Assembly: GCA_023101885.1 (NCBI GenBank)
Contig: JALPQD010000293.1
Coordinates: forward strand, 1,841,861-1,905,860
Source: Typhlomys cinereus
Lineage: Eukaryota; Chordata; Mammalia; Rodentia; Platacanthomyidae
Direction: 5' to 3'
Length of the DNA: 64,000 nucleotides
Shown here: piece after piece, positions 47,619 through 58,240 of the stretch
Numbering within the stretch: position 1 is the stretch's first letter
Layout: the number at the start of each line of letters is the position of its first letter
Made by a program: the position numbers and the translations under genes
The notes under the pieces: generated by a model
Told to the model about the DNA's origin: nothing
Databases searched by the model: none
What the model saw: the letters and a program-made list of their open reading frames with translations, nothing else

Positions 47619-47634
47619 TATATTCATGAATTTT

Positions 47635-48133
47635 AATGGTACAAATTTTAAAGATTCTTTACTGTTAGAGCAAATAAATAAGTTAACATTGTAGTTTAAT
47701 TGATAAATAAGCTTGGATGAGGGCTACAAAATGTTAGATTTTGAGTTTACATTCAGAAATGACAACATATAAATATGTACTGTCTATATATGATTAGATG
47801 TTGCATTTTTTATCATGTTCATGATATCAAATTAGTTTATACATATGTTGATTATACTTTACAAGGAAAGCCCAAATCTTTATTTCCTTTAAATATGAGG
47901 TTTACTGCTACTGTCTCTTTTTAAAGACATGTTTGTCAGGGTCTGTCTAAATATGATAAAACAGAAGGGAATGATCAAATAGAGGCAAGGAAATACAGAT
48001 ATGAGATATAATTTTAAGAAAAATTGTTATTGGATGAGAAAGTAAAGCTTATTCCAAAAAATGGAAATTGATGGAAATGAACTTAGAAGATTAAAGCATG
48101 CTATAGAAAGACTGTAATAGTTAAAAGACTATG
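47635..48133. other. No feature recognised
   Basis: AT-rich flank of the L1, no supported feature. Confidence 0.5.
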
Positions 48134-48500
48134 TTTGTATTAGTCATGGTTCTCTGAAGAAACGGGATCTATAGAATGTCACATATATAAATAAGTTTAT
48201 TAAAATAACTGATAATAAAAATAGTGTCCTTCAAGGTCGCCACTCGCGGCAGGCTTGTTCTTGACTGGAATGTTCACAAAGCCAAAAGATCCCAAGAAGA
48301 CCTCAAGCCTTTGCTCCTCTGGAGAGTCAAAGATGCTGGGCTCCGACGTCAGCGATGAGCAGCGAACAACAGCAAGGCCTAGAGACCAGGCTCCAAAGGC
48401 AGTGGGAAATGCAACAAGGCGATGGAAAAGGTAAAGCTCCAATCCAGCCAAGAACAGGTCTTGCATATCAATATACCATTTCACGTAGAATAACCTGAAT
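48134..48500 (-). mobile_element. MaLR/MLT-like LTR fragment
   Basis: It starts 'gtattagtcatggttctctg' with 'aagaaacgggatctatagaa', which matches the reverse complement of the 3' end of MLT/MaLR-type LTRs as I know them, followed by reverse-complement AATAAA-like sequence ('aagtttatt'). The interior (48230-48430) is unusually GC-rich with CpGs. The other end was not found. Confidence 0.5.
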
Positions 48501-48568
48501 ATCATTTATTAATAATAATTATAAAATTAAGATTCAATTTCTCTTTCTTGACTTTTGTGTTATTACTG

Positions 48569-48779
48569 TCATTCTTCTCATTCTTATGTAAACAAGTATG
48601 ATTTTATATATATAATACATAAATACATATGTAAAAAATAAGCATTTAAAGTCAAATATATAGTTGCGTTTATTATGAATAAACTATCACCTGCTGGATT
48701 AATGATGAATGAGAAAGTATGAAGTGGGACGGGGGATAAGATTGGATAGTAAGGTGCAAAACCATATGATTTCATTGTA
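48569..48779 (+). repeat. 211-bp repeat, copy 1
   Basis: The segment from 'tcattcttctcattcttatg' to 'catatgatttcattgta' is repeated in direct orientation at 51543-51750. By eye the two differ at about five substitutions and two small indels. The flanks do not match, and I see no A-tail or TSD. The end 'accatatgatttcattgta' resembles some L1 3' UTRs, so an L1 origin is possible. Confidence 0.9.
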
Positions 48780-49281
48780 AGAGTAAGTTCACAAAGCCAA
48801 AAATCCAAGAGGCCTCCTGAGAGTCAAGAGTAAGTTCCTCCTCCTTGCACCTCCTATTACCCACCACTGGAAAGTTCCCCACTGTGGGCTGGGTTCTCCA
48901 CAGCAATCAATCAAGTACGTGTAGACTTGTTCAGGGGCCATTCCAACCATTAACTTTGTAGAGCTGTGCCCCAAACAGTCTGCAAAAAAAATGCAACCAT
49001 AACAATGTTTTAGAAAAAATTTGAGCTTTGAAAATGGACATGACCTGGATCTCTGTTTATGAACATAGGATTTTAACTAATGTCAAACTGACTTGAAGGG
49101 AAATATAATGCTTATATCTGTCACCATTACTTTCATCTCACTATGTCAGACAATGCAATTGTTTAATTTTATATGTATTACTTCTAATTATAGGTCACAT
49201 ATAAATATTATATTAGATACAGAGAATGAGAAAGAAATATGTAACATGTCCAGGTCATTGCTACTAGTAGATTAATAGGAT
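48780..49281. other. Unassigned, with a partial echo of 48272-48330
   Basis: At 48786-48830 the sequence 'gttcacaaagccaaaa' and following 'gagagtcaa' repeats the layout of 48272-48335, so this may be part of a second copy of the same LTR-like element. The remainder shows nothing. Confidence 0.4.
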
Positions 49282-49415
49282 CTAGAAGTTTCTTTCTTTT
49301 TTTAAAATTTATTTATTTTTCTGCTCACACAAATGTAATAGGTACCCCTGTTCCCTCCCTCCCTCCACCCCTCCCTGGACCTCCCTGGTCCTTCTTCCCT
49401 AGAAGTTTCTTTCTT
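49282..49415 (-). mobile_element. Very short 5'-truncated L1 3' end with 17-bp TSD
   Basis: CTAGAAGTTTCTTTCTT at 49282-49298 and 49399-49415 flanks just 100 bases: a T-rich lead (A-tail on the minus strand), 'ctgctcacacaaatgtaata', and pyrimidine-rich sequence. It is an A-type L1 terminus cut inside the guanine-rich tract. Confidence 0.9.
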
Positions 49416-50079
49416 ACTGATTCTGTCATGCTAAGTATTTTTCTCTTCTGGTCACTGTCCTTCTGCCTACTACTCAGTCCCAGATACTAGGAATGAGCTT
49501 TCCTACAATGTGACACATCAGTCTGTGATCTCAGCATGCACAAAACTGTGATGTTCAGTCAATTGGGATCTAATGTGAGTTCCTGAAAAGAAGCTGCTTA
49601 TTTAGAATTGCCTTCTTTAGAGCATCAGTCAGTGAAGAGACCTGGAATGTTGCAAGTACAGAGAAGGTTACCTTGGGTACATCCTAACCCCCTTAATTGC
49701 CACTTATTGCTCTCTTCTGTGTATGATGTAGAATCTTGATTATTAGTTACTTTCTTTGGAACACATAACCAGACTCCTTGTTTCCATAAACCAGAAGGCT
49801 AAGAATATCTTTAAATAAGCTAAAGCTGAAAATTGGCAAGCTCAACACAGCCTCTTCCTACTTTCTTGAGTACCTAAGTTTACTGCTGCCTGTTTGAATT
49901 CTGACTATAAAATTTTCAGTCCTCATATTTCAACTTTGTCTTTTAACCTTCTTTTCATAGTCAGGCCCATCAAGATTTGAATATACCGTTGATTACTTGA
50001 TTCCTCTGGTCCTTGTTTGAGAATATCAGACTGCTGTTTCCTTCTATAGCCCTCTTTAGCAAGAAGCAGTCAGATTGGT
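49416..50079. other. No feature recognised
   Basis: No supported gene or repeat family. Confidence 0.45.
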
Positions 50080-51082
50080 CATTGCCCTGCCCTTCTTCTT
50101 CCCAACTCCCTCCACTGGGATTGAAATCCTCAAAAGACAGAGATATAGGTAGAACCCCATAGGTAGTGAGAACAGAGAGGGAGAGCAGAGGAAATCAAGC
50201 CCACATGTCTATGTGGAAGCCAATGTCCACTTGAAGAGCTGACCTGAAACTGACACTGCATCTTACAAGTCCAAAACAACCCTCACAATGTCCTGTGCCC
50301 AGCAGGAAGCAGCAAAGATGAACATGTCACCCTTTGTCACTGAAAAAAAAAAGGCTGGAATGATAAAATACTCTTACTCCATCCCCTTTATTCAGAACAG
50401 CAATCTACCCCTAATGACCAGCTGACACTTTCCAAAGCCTGTGCTTATCTGACCTCATGGCAGGTGGGGTGTAGGGTCAGGGATGAATCACACAGTTCCT
50501 GGTCTGGGCAAGGTACAGGCCAGCATGGGGTCCAGGCTTGGTTGACTGCTGTGGCCGAAGCTGCTGAGTGAGCTAAAGCCATTCTGTTCACAAGCCAGTT
50601 AAGCACATTTACTGGTGGCTTGTCCCTCTCCCAGCCAGACTCCCAGTGCCTCTATGCCTTCTTCCTGCCTCTAGGCGCTTTAGAATGGCAGTCAGGGGGC
50701 TGGAGAGGTGGCTCAGGGGTTAAGCTTCTGCCTTGCAGGCGGAAGGTCCTGAGTTCGGATCCTAGACTACCCAGGTATAGACGCCGGGCGGAAGCGGGGG
50801 CGGCCTGCATTTCAGGTCCTGGTAGGGCGGAGCCTGTGAATCTCGGGGCGGAGTAAACAAGGAGGAGGTGAAGGCGGTCCATGGTGGTTCCTGAATTCGC
50901 CCGTGGTTCTACACACACACACATACATGCACACACGCACACATGCACAATTGAATAATAATAATAAAAGAATGGCAGTCAGAACTTGTGGTCTGGTCTG
51001 CCTCCGTAAGCCGGATCAGTCAACTCCCCTTACATAAGTCACAGTAAAGTGAACATCATCCCATCCTCCCGTAGGGATCTGG

Positions 51083-51118
<36 letters not shown>

Positions 51119-51376
51119 ATGGCATTGTGGTCCTTACCTCTGTCCTGTCCCTTGAATAGCCGGTGCTGCTGCGCCCACCACTACAACAGCAAGGGAACAG
51201 AATTTCACCTCATAAGGGAATAAATCATTCCTCCCGTCTTTCAGCTCACCCACCAACCCTGAAATACCATCCTCACCCCTTTTTCTTCCTTCTTTAAGAA
51301 TCAGCCTGGTCGTTTGGGACCACCAATAACCTTCTTCTACCCTTTGTCTCTGACATGGCTTTTTGGGAGGCTACAC
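50080..51376. other. Unclassified GC-richer segment, LTR-like, hosting a SINE
   Basis: Base composition changes from about 50080 to 51376. Features that recall an LTR are the (CT)n run at about 51087-51117, 'aagggaataaatc' near 51217, and an end 'gggaggctacaca'. The 40466-40979 solo LTR shows a similar CT block and a GGAGG-containing end, but I could not align them. No TG...CA unit with TSD was found. Confidence 0.3.
50682..50982 (+). mobile_element. Young tRNA-derived SINE with 14-bp target duplication
   Basis: AGAATGGCAGTCAG at 50682-50695 and 50969-50982 flanks the most intact copy of the GC-rich subtype: 'gggctggagaggtggctcag' (A box TGGCTCAGGGG), 'gagttcggatcc' (B box), 'gacgccgggcggaagcgggg', 'gagcctgtgaatctcggggc', CA-rich tail, 'acaattgaataataataata'. 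It keeps many CpGs, so it is probably the youngest. Confidence 0.94.
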
Positions 51377-51542
51377 ATTAAAGTGTTTACATTTTTATTT
51401 TAATGCAGTGGACCATTTTTTATTTTTTAGTATCCACCCAGAAATATTTAGTAATAGCAGTATAAATATAAACAAATACATCAATTATACAAGGATTCAC
51501 TTAATTTTTCATTGGCTGCTTAAAAATCTCTCTACCTCAAGT

Positions 51543-51750
51543 TCATTCTTCTCATTCTTATGTAAACAAGTATGATTATATATATAATGCATAAATACAT
51601 ATGTAAAAAATAAGCATTTAAAGTCAAATATATAGTTGCATTTATTATGAATAAACTATCACCTGATGGATTAATGATGAATGAGAAAGTATGAAGTGGG
51701 AAGGGGATAGGATTGGATAGTAAGGTGCAAAACCATATGATTTCATTGTA
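51543..51750 (+). repeat. 211-bp repeat, copy 2
   Basis: Direct-orientation partner of 48569-48779, 2.97 kb downstream, 208 bases long. The interval between the copies holds unrelated repeats, so only this segment was duplicated or two copies of a dispersed repeat landed here. Confidence 0.9.
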
Positions 51751-53365
51751 TTTAGGTATAAAAATATCAAAGAATAAAAATAAGATATGGACATATATAC
51801 ATAAGATAGTCAAATCTGCATGAAGTAGATTAGCAGAGAAGGAAAGAATAAGTAGAATATATATATATTTATGTATATATATTTAAAAATTTTAAGGTAT
51901 CTTTCTTGGCTTCTTAACAAACCCATACACTGTAGTCTGTGCCGCAGTGTTATGCATTGTTCTTCTTTGTACCTATCCTGCATTTCCTCTCCTTTTTTGA
52001 GAAAAAAACAGCCTTCATCTTGAATTAGGGATGAGACATTGTGAATATGAACTCATCATTACGTGGTTACCTCTACTAAAATTTCCCATTTCTATATAAA
52101 TGTACCACTATAGATGCTGAGAATTAGTACTTCAGCATATCATCAGGGAAGATCTGGTTCAATCGTTAACAATACTTCATCCATTCACGTGAATTTGCCA
52201 GAGACTGTAGAAAATCTGAGTGACACGTATGGCACAAACCACATATACACACACCCTTCGCCCTTCCATAATCATGTAGAGAAGGAAAAAAGAATTTTTT
52301 TCTCTCACTATATAGACAGATTCCTGGTCTCCACTGTGGTTGAACAGGCGTGTTACTTGTTCTTCCTTACTTGTTTTGGCAAGGGTTACTCCTTTCAGGT
52401 TTGCATTGCCTGTTTCTATTGAAATCATCTCAAGTCATATAACCCAGTTTCACTTACAATTGTTTTACTGCTGAAGTTATTATGCAAGCAAATGAAATAT
52501 ACGTTAATAAAATACTTTTTGCAAAAGAAATGAAATTGATTATTTGGAAAGGTTCAATAATTAAGAGTTCCAAAAATCGATGGCTCTCAAATAAGTCACA
52601 TGTATGTGACAATGAAGAGTGAGAATTTTGATTGCATCAGCAGATTTTACATTCAGAGAGCTTGGATCTGCATTTCATATATCAGCAGCCTATGGTGGGA
52701 AAAATAGCATTGCAGGTCCATATGAAAAAAATGTGAATGTTGTCACAAAAGAAATGCAAAGTCAGATGGTCATTGGATACAGTAGTGAATGAATACATAT
52801 GAGATTAAAATAATTTGCTTGTTCCATTTAAAAATATTCTCTGCTCAATAAACTTAGTTAACAAGCAAGTAATTTTGATAATATAAAAGAGTTTCCATTG
52901 AAATTTAATAACTTCCTCCAAGTTTACTTATTAAGTTTTGTGGTAAATTAATTTTAAATTAGGGAGTGGATAAACCAAGAATATAACTTCTTTTCATACA
53001 ATAGCATAATTATCATGATGAAGTATGATTTTAAAACAAGATTTCTGGATTTCCGACTTGCCCTTTTCTTTAATCTGTCAGCTAAGTTTTAGAGACAACT
53101 GTAAGGGTCCAGATTCCATTCTTTCACATATACATCTGGTCTGCTTCTGTTCTGCATTCTCTTATTAAGATTCAAAAGGGATTTAAGATTTTACTTATAT
53201 AGTATTTATATACTATATATATTAATACAGTATCACAAAAATAAATTCCAGTTAGTTAAGACATAAGCACATGTAAGTTAGGTCACACTGACTTCATTCA
53301 AATCCTTGCCTGATTGCTGTTGTAGTGGCACTGGAGGTGGGACTGGGATTAATTACCACAACCTG
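51751..53365. other. No feature recognised
   Basis: AT-rich with (TA)-rich patches near 51859-51885 and 53200-53225. A pair of overlapping short frames at 52114-52428 on both strands has no recognisable product. Confidence 0.45.
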
Positions 53366-53369
<4 letters not shown>

Positions 53370-53406
<37 letters not shown>

Positions 53407-53708
53407 GACATACATACTTATATACATACACTTATGCACACTCATACATGTTCACATTCATGCACTCACATACACATACACAACATATACACACATACAC
53501 ATAAAGCATATATGAAGCACATACATACACATACGTACACATACATGTACCCATACATACACATACACTCATGCCTCTCATAATCCACTCACATATTCAC
53601 ATACACACATTCATATATTCCACACATATACATATACATTCACAAACACAAGCACATATATACACACACACCCATATACACATGGACATACACATACATG
53701 CACCCATG

Positions 53709-53759
<51 letters not shown>

Positions 53760-53761
53760 AC
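53370..53761. repeat. CA-rich satellite block with two pure (CA)n ends
   Basis: Pure (AC)n runs at about 53371-53404 and 53708-53759 flank 300 bases of interrupted CACATA, CATACA and CACTCA units. Apparent Thr/His-rich frames are artefacts. Confidence 0.95.
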
Positions 53762-54389
53762 AAGTTTTTCTTTACCTATTATTTATGATGGTGGTCTTGT
53801 TTGGAAACAGTAATAAACATAGTCTGTCTACATGTGATAGGATTAAGGTGAGGGCTTACTAGATGAAGATAAAGTTTAGTTAGATCTCTAAGATCCCAAC
53901 AAGAAGGTGGTACATATACCAGAGAGATGATAAAATAAAGATATAAAAATAAAACGTTGGTGATGCATCTACAATACAAGGTTTCCTGAAATCCTGGTGG
54001 TAACATACTAAAAAATAAAGAGTCAAAGGTTGTTTAATAGACTTTTCAGTGAGAATATAACCCAACCTGAACCTTGATTCTAAATTTCTAACCTTGGTAT
54101 CTATGAAGAATAAATTTGTCTTGTTTCAAAAATAAAAATACAATATCGCCAGAAAGGATACTATACTTAATATTATACTTAAAACATTTGGCAATACTAT
54201 ATTTAAAACACTTTGTCAAATGCCTTGTATGAGTTAGGCCCAAATGTATATTTTTATGCATTATTTAATTGGTATCAAATTCTAGAGAAAGTCAGAGGTA
54301 TTACAAAAGAGTTCTACATACAGAATCATGTATCATTAGGAAATTATGAGAGCAATTATAAGTTAGCTTCTAATTTTAAATCATTTTAC

Positions 54390-54391
<2 letters not shown>
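53762..54391. other. No feature recognised
   Basis: AT-rich, no supported feature. Confidence 0.5.

Positions 54392-54422
<31 letters not shown>
54392..54422. repeat. (TA)n microsatellite
   Basis: About 31 bases of uninterrupted TA units. Confidence 0.95.
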
Positions 54423-54426
<4 letters not shown>

Positions 54427-54472
54427 CCTCACTTTTTTTAAGGGCCAGGAAATGATAACTTCTTGTTTAATT

Positions 54473-54632
54473 TTTTTAATATTTATTTAATTGTGCGTGT
54501 ATGCGTGTGTGTGTGTGCATGCGTCTGTGTGTGTGTGTGTTGTGTGTGTAGAACCATGGGTGAATTCGGGAACCACCATGGACGCCTCCACCTCCTCGTT
54601 TACTCTGCCCGGGGATTCACAGGCTCTGTGTG
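54473..54632 (-). repeat. 5'-truncated SINE, minus strand, GC-rich subtype
   Basis: The plus strand has an AT-rich lead, TG-rich tail, then 'gtagaaccatgggtgaattc', 'caccatggacgcctccacct' and 'ggggattcacaggctctg', the reverse complement of the 3' half of the young SINE. The tRNA-like head and both pol III boxes are missing, which suggests incomplete reverse transcription. Confidence 0.85.
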
Positions 54633-55599
54633 CAATGACATCATTTGGCTTTAAGCTATTTTTCAGCTTTAATGAAGGTATTACTACCATGGTTTTGTCA
54701 TTTCAGCTTGCAAGACCGCATTAAATTCAGTTGCAGTTTTTATTAAACTTTAGATCTGTGGTCTAACCACATATACTCAGTCATTTCATTTTCTGAAATA
54801 TGTTCTTAAGGCTTAAATGTTTTGTCCATTTTCCTATTCTATCTAGAACTAGTTGAAAAACTTTTAAAGAGCCACAGGAAATTTTGATGTTTTTTTCTAC
54901 CTTAAAGGAAGAGACAAAGATATAAAACTCCTTGTAGGAGGAATTGAGAAATTTCAGTGAATACTCTTAAATCATAAACACAAGAACTACTTTTCCACTA
55001 ACACTAAATTGAAGATTTTTTAGTTATGGATACTTAAATAATCTATGGTCAATTCTGAAAGAGCACAGGATTGTACAGAAGTCTGAAGGATAAAAAAAGG
55101 AAGTGAGAAATTAGTTCAGGGTCTGTTTTTACTGAGCCATAAAAGAAATATAGGCTTAGAAAAAGAGGAAGTAACTGGTGGGAATGGAAGTTGGTAGAGA
55201 GCTATGTACTATAATAAGTACATACAAGTCAAAGTCCCTGTGCAGCAGCAATAGAGGCAGGATAGAAGGTAACATGTGGGCGCCTGCAGGGTTAAAGCTC
55301 ACACCACACCATGGTCATGGACTGACTGGTTCTGGTTGGTTCAGGCCACAGAGCTATGTGCTGAAAGAAATCTGAAATGTATGACGACTGCTGTGCTTAA
55401 TAAACTGGGGAAATGGGGAGAAAAGAAAAAAAAGCTTGAAGGAAGAATGGAGGACGAACGATGAGAGGCTATGAAGAAAAGAACACAGCAAATCATTTTT
55501 TCGGTAAGTAACAAGCTTTATGTAATTCATGCCAATCTGGCTGTTATGCAGTGACATCAACCTCCTTACATTTTTTCAAATTGTTGTAATAAATACATG
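54633..55599. other. No feature recognised
   Basis: No supported gene or repeat family. Confidence 0.5.
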
Positions 55600-55975
55600 A
55601 TTCACACAATTTAGAGGAACAAAGGAAGTTTTATTGCAGCTTTCAATTTCAGGTTCTTTTTCATCATACCAGATGAGTTGGCAGAAAGAATAGAGGGAGC
55701 TGGTCATATCTTATCCACAGCAAGAACAGAGGGGCAAGATCTACTGCTGTTTTCTAGCCTGCAGGCTTGCCAGGAGCCAAGGACTTCACTACTCATCTTA
55801 TACAACTGTCCACCAAAGGATGCTACTCACTAAGCACTGAGTCTCCCCACATCAATCATGTAATTAAGAAAATCTCTAACAAACTCTCTCAGAGGTTTGC
55901 CCTAACTAAATAATTTCTCATGGCCATTCCCAGAGGCTCACCATAGGTGTTAAGTTTACAGGTGAAACTTTTCAT
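55600..55975 (-). mobile_element. LTR-like fragment (MaLR-type), diverged
   Basis: The left part 'aaaggaagttttattgcagc' looks like a reverse-complement AATAAA region of a MaLR LTR, and the right part 'ataggtgttaagtttacagg' like a decayed version of the GTCAACTTGAC end. Length fits an LTR. Classification tentative. Confidence 0.4.
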
Positions 55976-56734
55976 TTGTGAAGTAGCCAACTCCAAAGTT
56001 TTGGTTTCTGTATAATATTTGCATGAAAAGAATCAGAGTAAATTCTACACATTGGTCATCATCTTTTCGTTGTTGTTTGTTTTTGAATTTTTACAGTCTC
56101 ATAGAGCCCAAGCTGACTTTGAAGTCAATTTGCAAAGAAAAATGATCTGTAATTTCTAATTGTCCTGAAACTCCTAATTGTTCTTCTTCCATCTTTAAGA
56201 TGCTGAACTTATGGGTAGGGCACTAGCCATACCAGCAGTAAAGACCAAATGGCTAATGATTCACATGTAGAAGGAAAAGTTTCCAAATTTTTAGTGTAGA
56301 GTAGAATTCCAAATGTTCTCTGGAATAGACGTTTGTGGTGGTCCTAGTAGTAGAAGAAAGGTTCATATCAGAACTAAGAGTGTGCACATATACAAGCAAG
56401 AAGGGCAAACTGAAGGAAGTGTGGTCTCTCAATAAAAGTTGCAAAACACTGGAAAAAAAAGAAGAAAACAAGTATTAGCTTCAGTTTCCTCATTCATTTC
56501 ATAAAACATCTTCTGGCTTATGTTCTGGACAGTTTTTATTTGTACAATGATTGCTTGTGGTTATAAGATTTCTGTTTTGTGGATACACACACACACATAC
56601 ACACACATGTATCAAGAATTTACATACCTAAATAATAAAAAGGCATTCATACTCCTATACTGATTAAACACATATCCATTTTTTACCTTTCTGTTACAAT
56701 AATTGAATTATGAAAACCAGAAGTGAGCTAATTT
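55976..56734. other. No feature recognised
   Basis: A short (AC)n cluster lies at 56585-56606. Nothing else supported. Confidence 0.5.
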
Positions 56735-56880
56735 GTTGAACGCTAGCACTGCATTTCACACAATGCCACAAATGATTTTGATCGCCAAATTAATCCTGTG
56801 AGCTGATATGAGCTCCAGCACATGGAGGATAAACAGGTGGAGCACTATAAACACAAGATAATGAAAAGTGGCAGAGTACC
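56735..56880 (+). repeat. MIR-like ancient SINE fragment
   Basis: The order 'ttaatcctgtgagctgatat', '...catggaggataaacagg' and 'aagtggcagag' follows the MIR core (reduced from 'cctgtgagg...gaggaaactgagg...agtggcagag'). It is strongly diverged, as expected for a mammal-wide repeat. Confidence 0.45.
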
Positions 56881-57559
56881 GAGAGGGAGGTGTCGAAATG
56901 TCAGATGGAATGTCACTGAAGTCCGTGCTAACCAGGCTGTCTTTGCTTCATGGTCTGCGGCACACAGGGAACATCTAGTGAACGGAATTCACAAACATTT
57001 AAGTGTCTTTTCTGGTGATGTGATGATGGCTGAGGAAATGAAACCAGGGGAATGGGGCAGTGTCACAGTCTCGGGAGGACACAGGTGCCATGTCCTTCAC
57101 AGCGAAAGGAAAAGAATTGCTCCAAACAACAAAATATACTGTAATCAAAGTCTGGGGGTGTGTACAATTGAATGTGAAATACTTTGCAGGCTCAGCTCAT
57201 ATAAAATGCTCGTTATATTGCATTTTATGTTATTATAATCAAAAGATCATTGCTGTTTGAGTAACAAAAATCCATGTGAAATCATAAAGAAGAAACATGA
57301 ATGAGTTTTGCTAATAGTTAAATTTTCCAAAATCTCAGTGAAACCCACCCCAGTAGAAAAGTATCAAGGAAACAGGAAGTAAACCAATGTGACCAGTTTT
57401 CAGATTGTACTTCTTTAAGAGACATAATAAATAGAGACGTTTTTGAAGATTGTAATATAGTAGAAATTACCTCTTACCAAACATATACTATGTTTTAAAT
57501 TGTTAGTAAATCACATGGTGACAACTATGTCCCTATGAAATTTCAAAACTTAAAATTTC
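56881..57559. other. No gene supported
   Basis: An open stretch of 138 codons begins at 56822 inside the MIR fragment and ends at 57238, on slightly GC-richer sequence. It has no recognisable domain and overlaps another frame, so I do not call it a gene. Confidence 0.45.
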
Positions 57560-58240
57560 AATTTCTTCCCTTTCCACTAATCCCAAACTGTGGAAACTAT
57601 CATTTCTGCTTTCATATAACATTATTATATTCCTTTGCAACTAAAGTCTCTCTTCTGTGCCTGTAGTATTTCACTTAGTATAATGACTTCAGGGTCATCA
57701 AAATTGTAACAAATATCAACTTTGTCCCTTTTTAATGCTTAATAATATTCCTTTATATATATAAGCCATACTTTTTTTTCTTGCTACTTCAACACTGACA
57801 TCCCCCAGGTTGCATCAGTAGGTTGGCTATTGAGAATAATGCTCCAGTGAATATTAGAGTGCAGAATCCTCTCAGAATCGGACTGAGTTCATTTGTAAAT
57901 AAACTGTGAAGGATGATTATTTGGTTGTATGATCCTTCTATTTTCAAGTTCCTGTGTATCCTAAAGATCAATTTTTCTAATTGTTGAACTCTTACATCAC
58001 CACTGACACTATATAAAAATATTTTCTCTGCATAATTGCTGACACTTGTTATTTTTTAATTTCATTCTTTGACACTTTTATACATAAATGCAATGTATTC
58101 ATGTACTCTCACCGATTACTAGTCAGACACACTCCTTCCTCACACTCCTGTCCAATTCATGCTTTCTTCTTTCCAACAAGTCTTTCTCCTACTTTCATGC
58201 TTTTTTGCATGGATAACCTGCTGGTTTCCTCTGGTATGCT
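57560..58240 (-). repeat. Old L1: ORF2 C-terminal remnant and 3' end
   Basis: From 57640 to 58050 the order 'gtatttcacttagtataatg', 'cttaataatattcctttata' and 'agaataatgctccagtgaat' follows the C-terminal part of L1 ORF2 in reverse (compare 15770-15950). From 58050 to 58240 comes the 'cattctttgacactttta' motif and pyrimidine-rich sequence, matching 22830-23040. The two parts are not in the usual genomic order for one minus-strand L1, so two fragments or a rearrangement are likely. Confidence 0.5.

Larger units (their letters stand above)
41257..47634 (-). mobile_element. Full-length L1 retrotransposon (inactive), perfect 16-bp TSD
   Basis: TATATTCATGAATTTT occurs at 41257-41272 and 47619-47634. 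Between them lie, on the minus strand, a GC-rich 5' UTR (47618-47206), ORF1 (47205-46146), ORF2 (46095-42280), a B-type 3' UTR (42279 to about 41300) and an impure A-tail. All parts of a complete 6.35-kb L1 are present. The perfect TSD and near-continuous ORF2 mean recent insertion; several stops and frameshifts mean it cannot mobilise itself. Confidence 0.97.

Noticed and set aside
47297..47627. GC-rich frames on both strands that could suggest a CpG-island exon
   Set aside because: The region lies wholly within the TSD-flanked L1 and is its 5' UTR.
7797..50982. SINE heads as functional tRNA genes
   Set aside because: A and B boxes are present, but the sequences cannot fold as a complete tRNA and each is followed by a SINE body and tail.
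53306..53813. His/Thr-rich frames
   Set aside because: Translations of CA-type simple repeats.
56822..57238. 138-codon open frame as a possible host exon
   Set aside because: It begins inside a MIR-like fragment, has no known domain and no convincing splice context. Conservation data would be needed.
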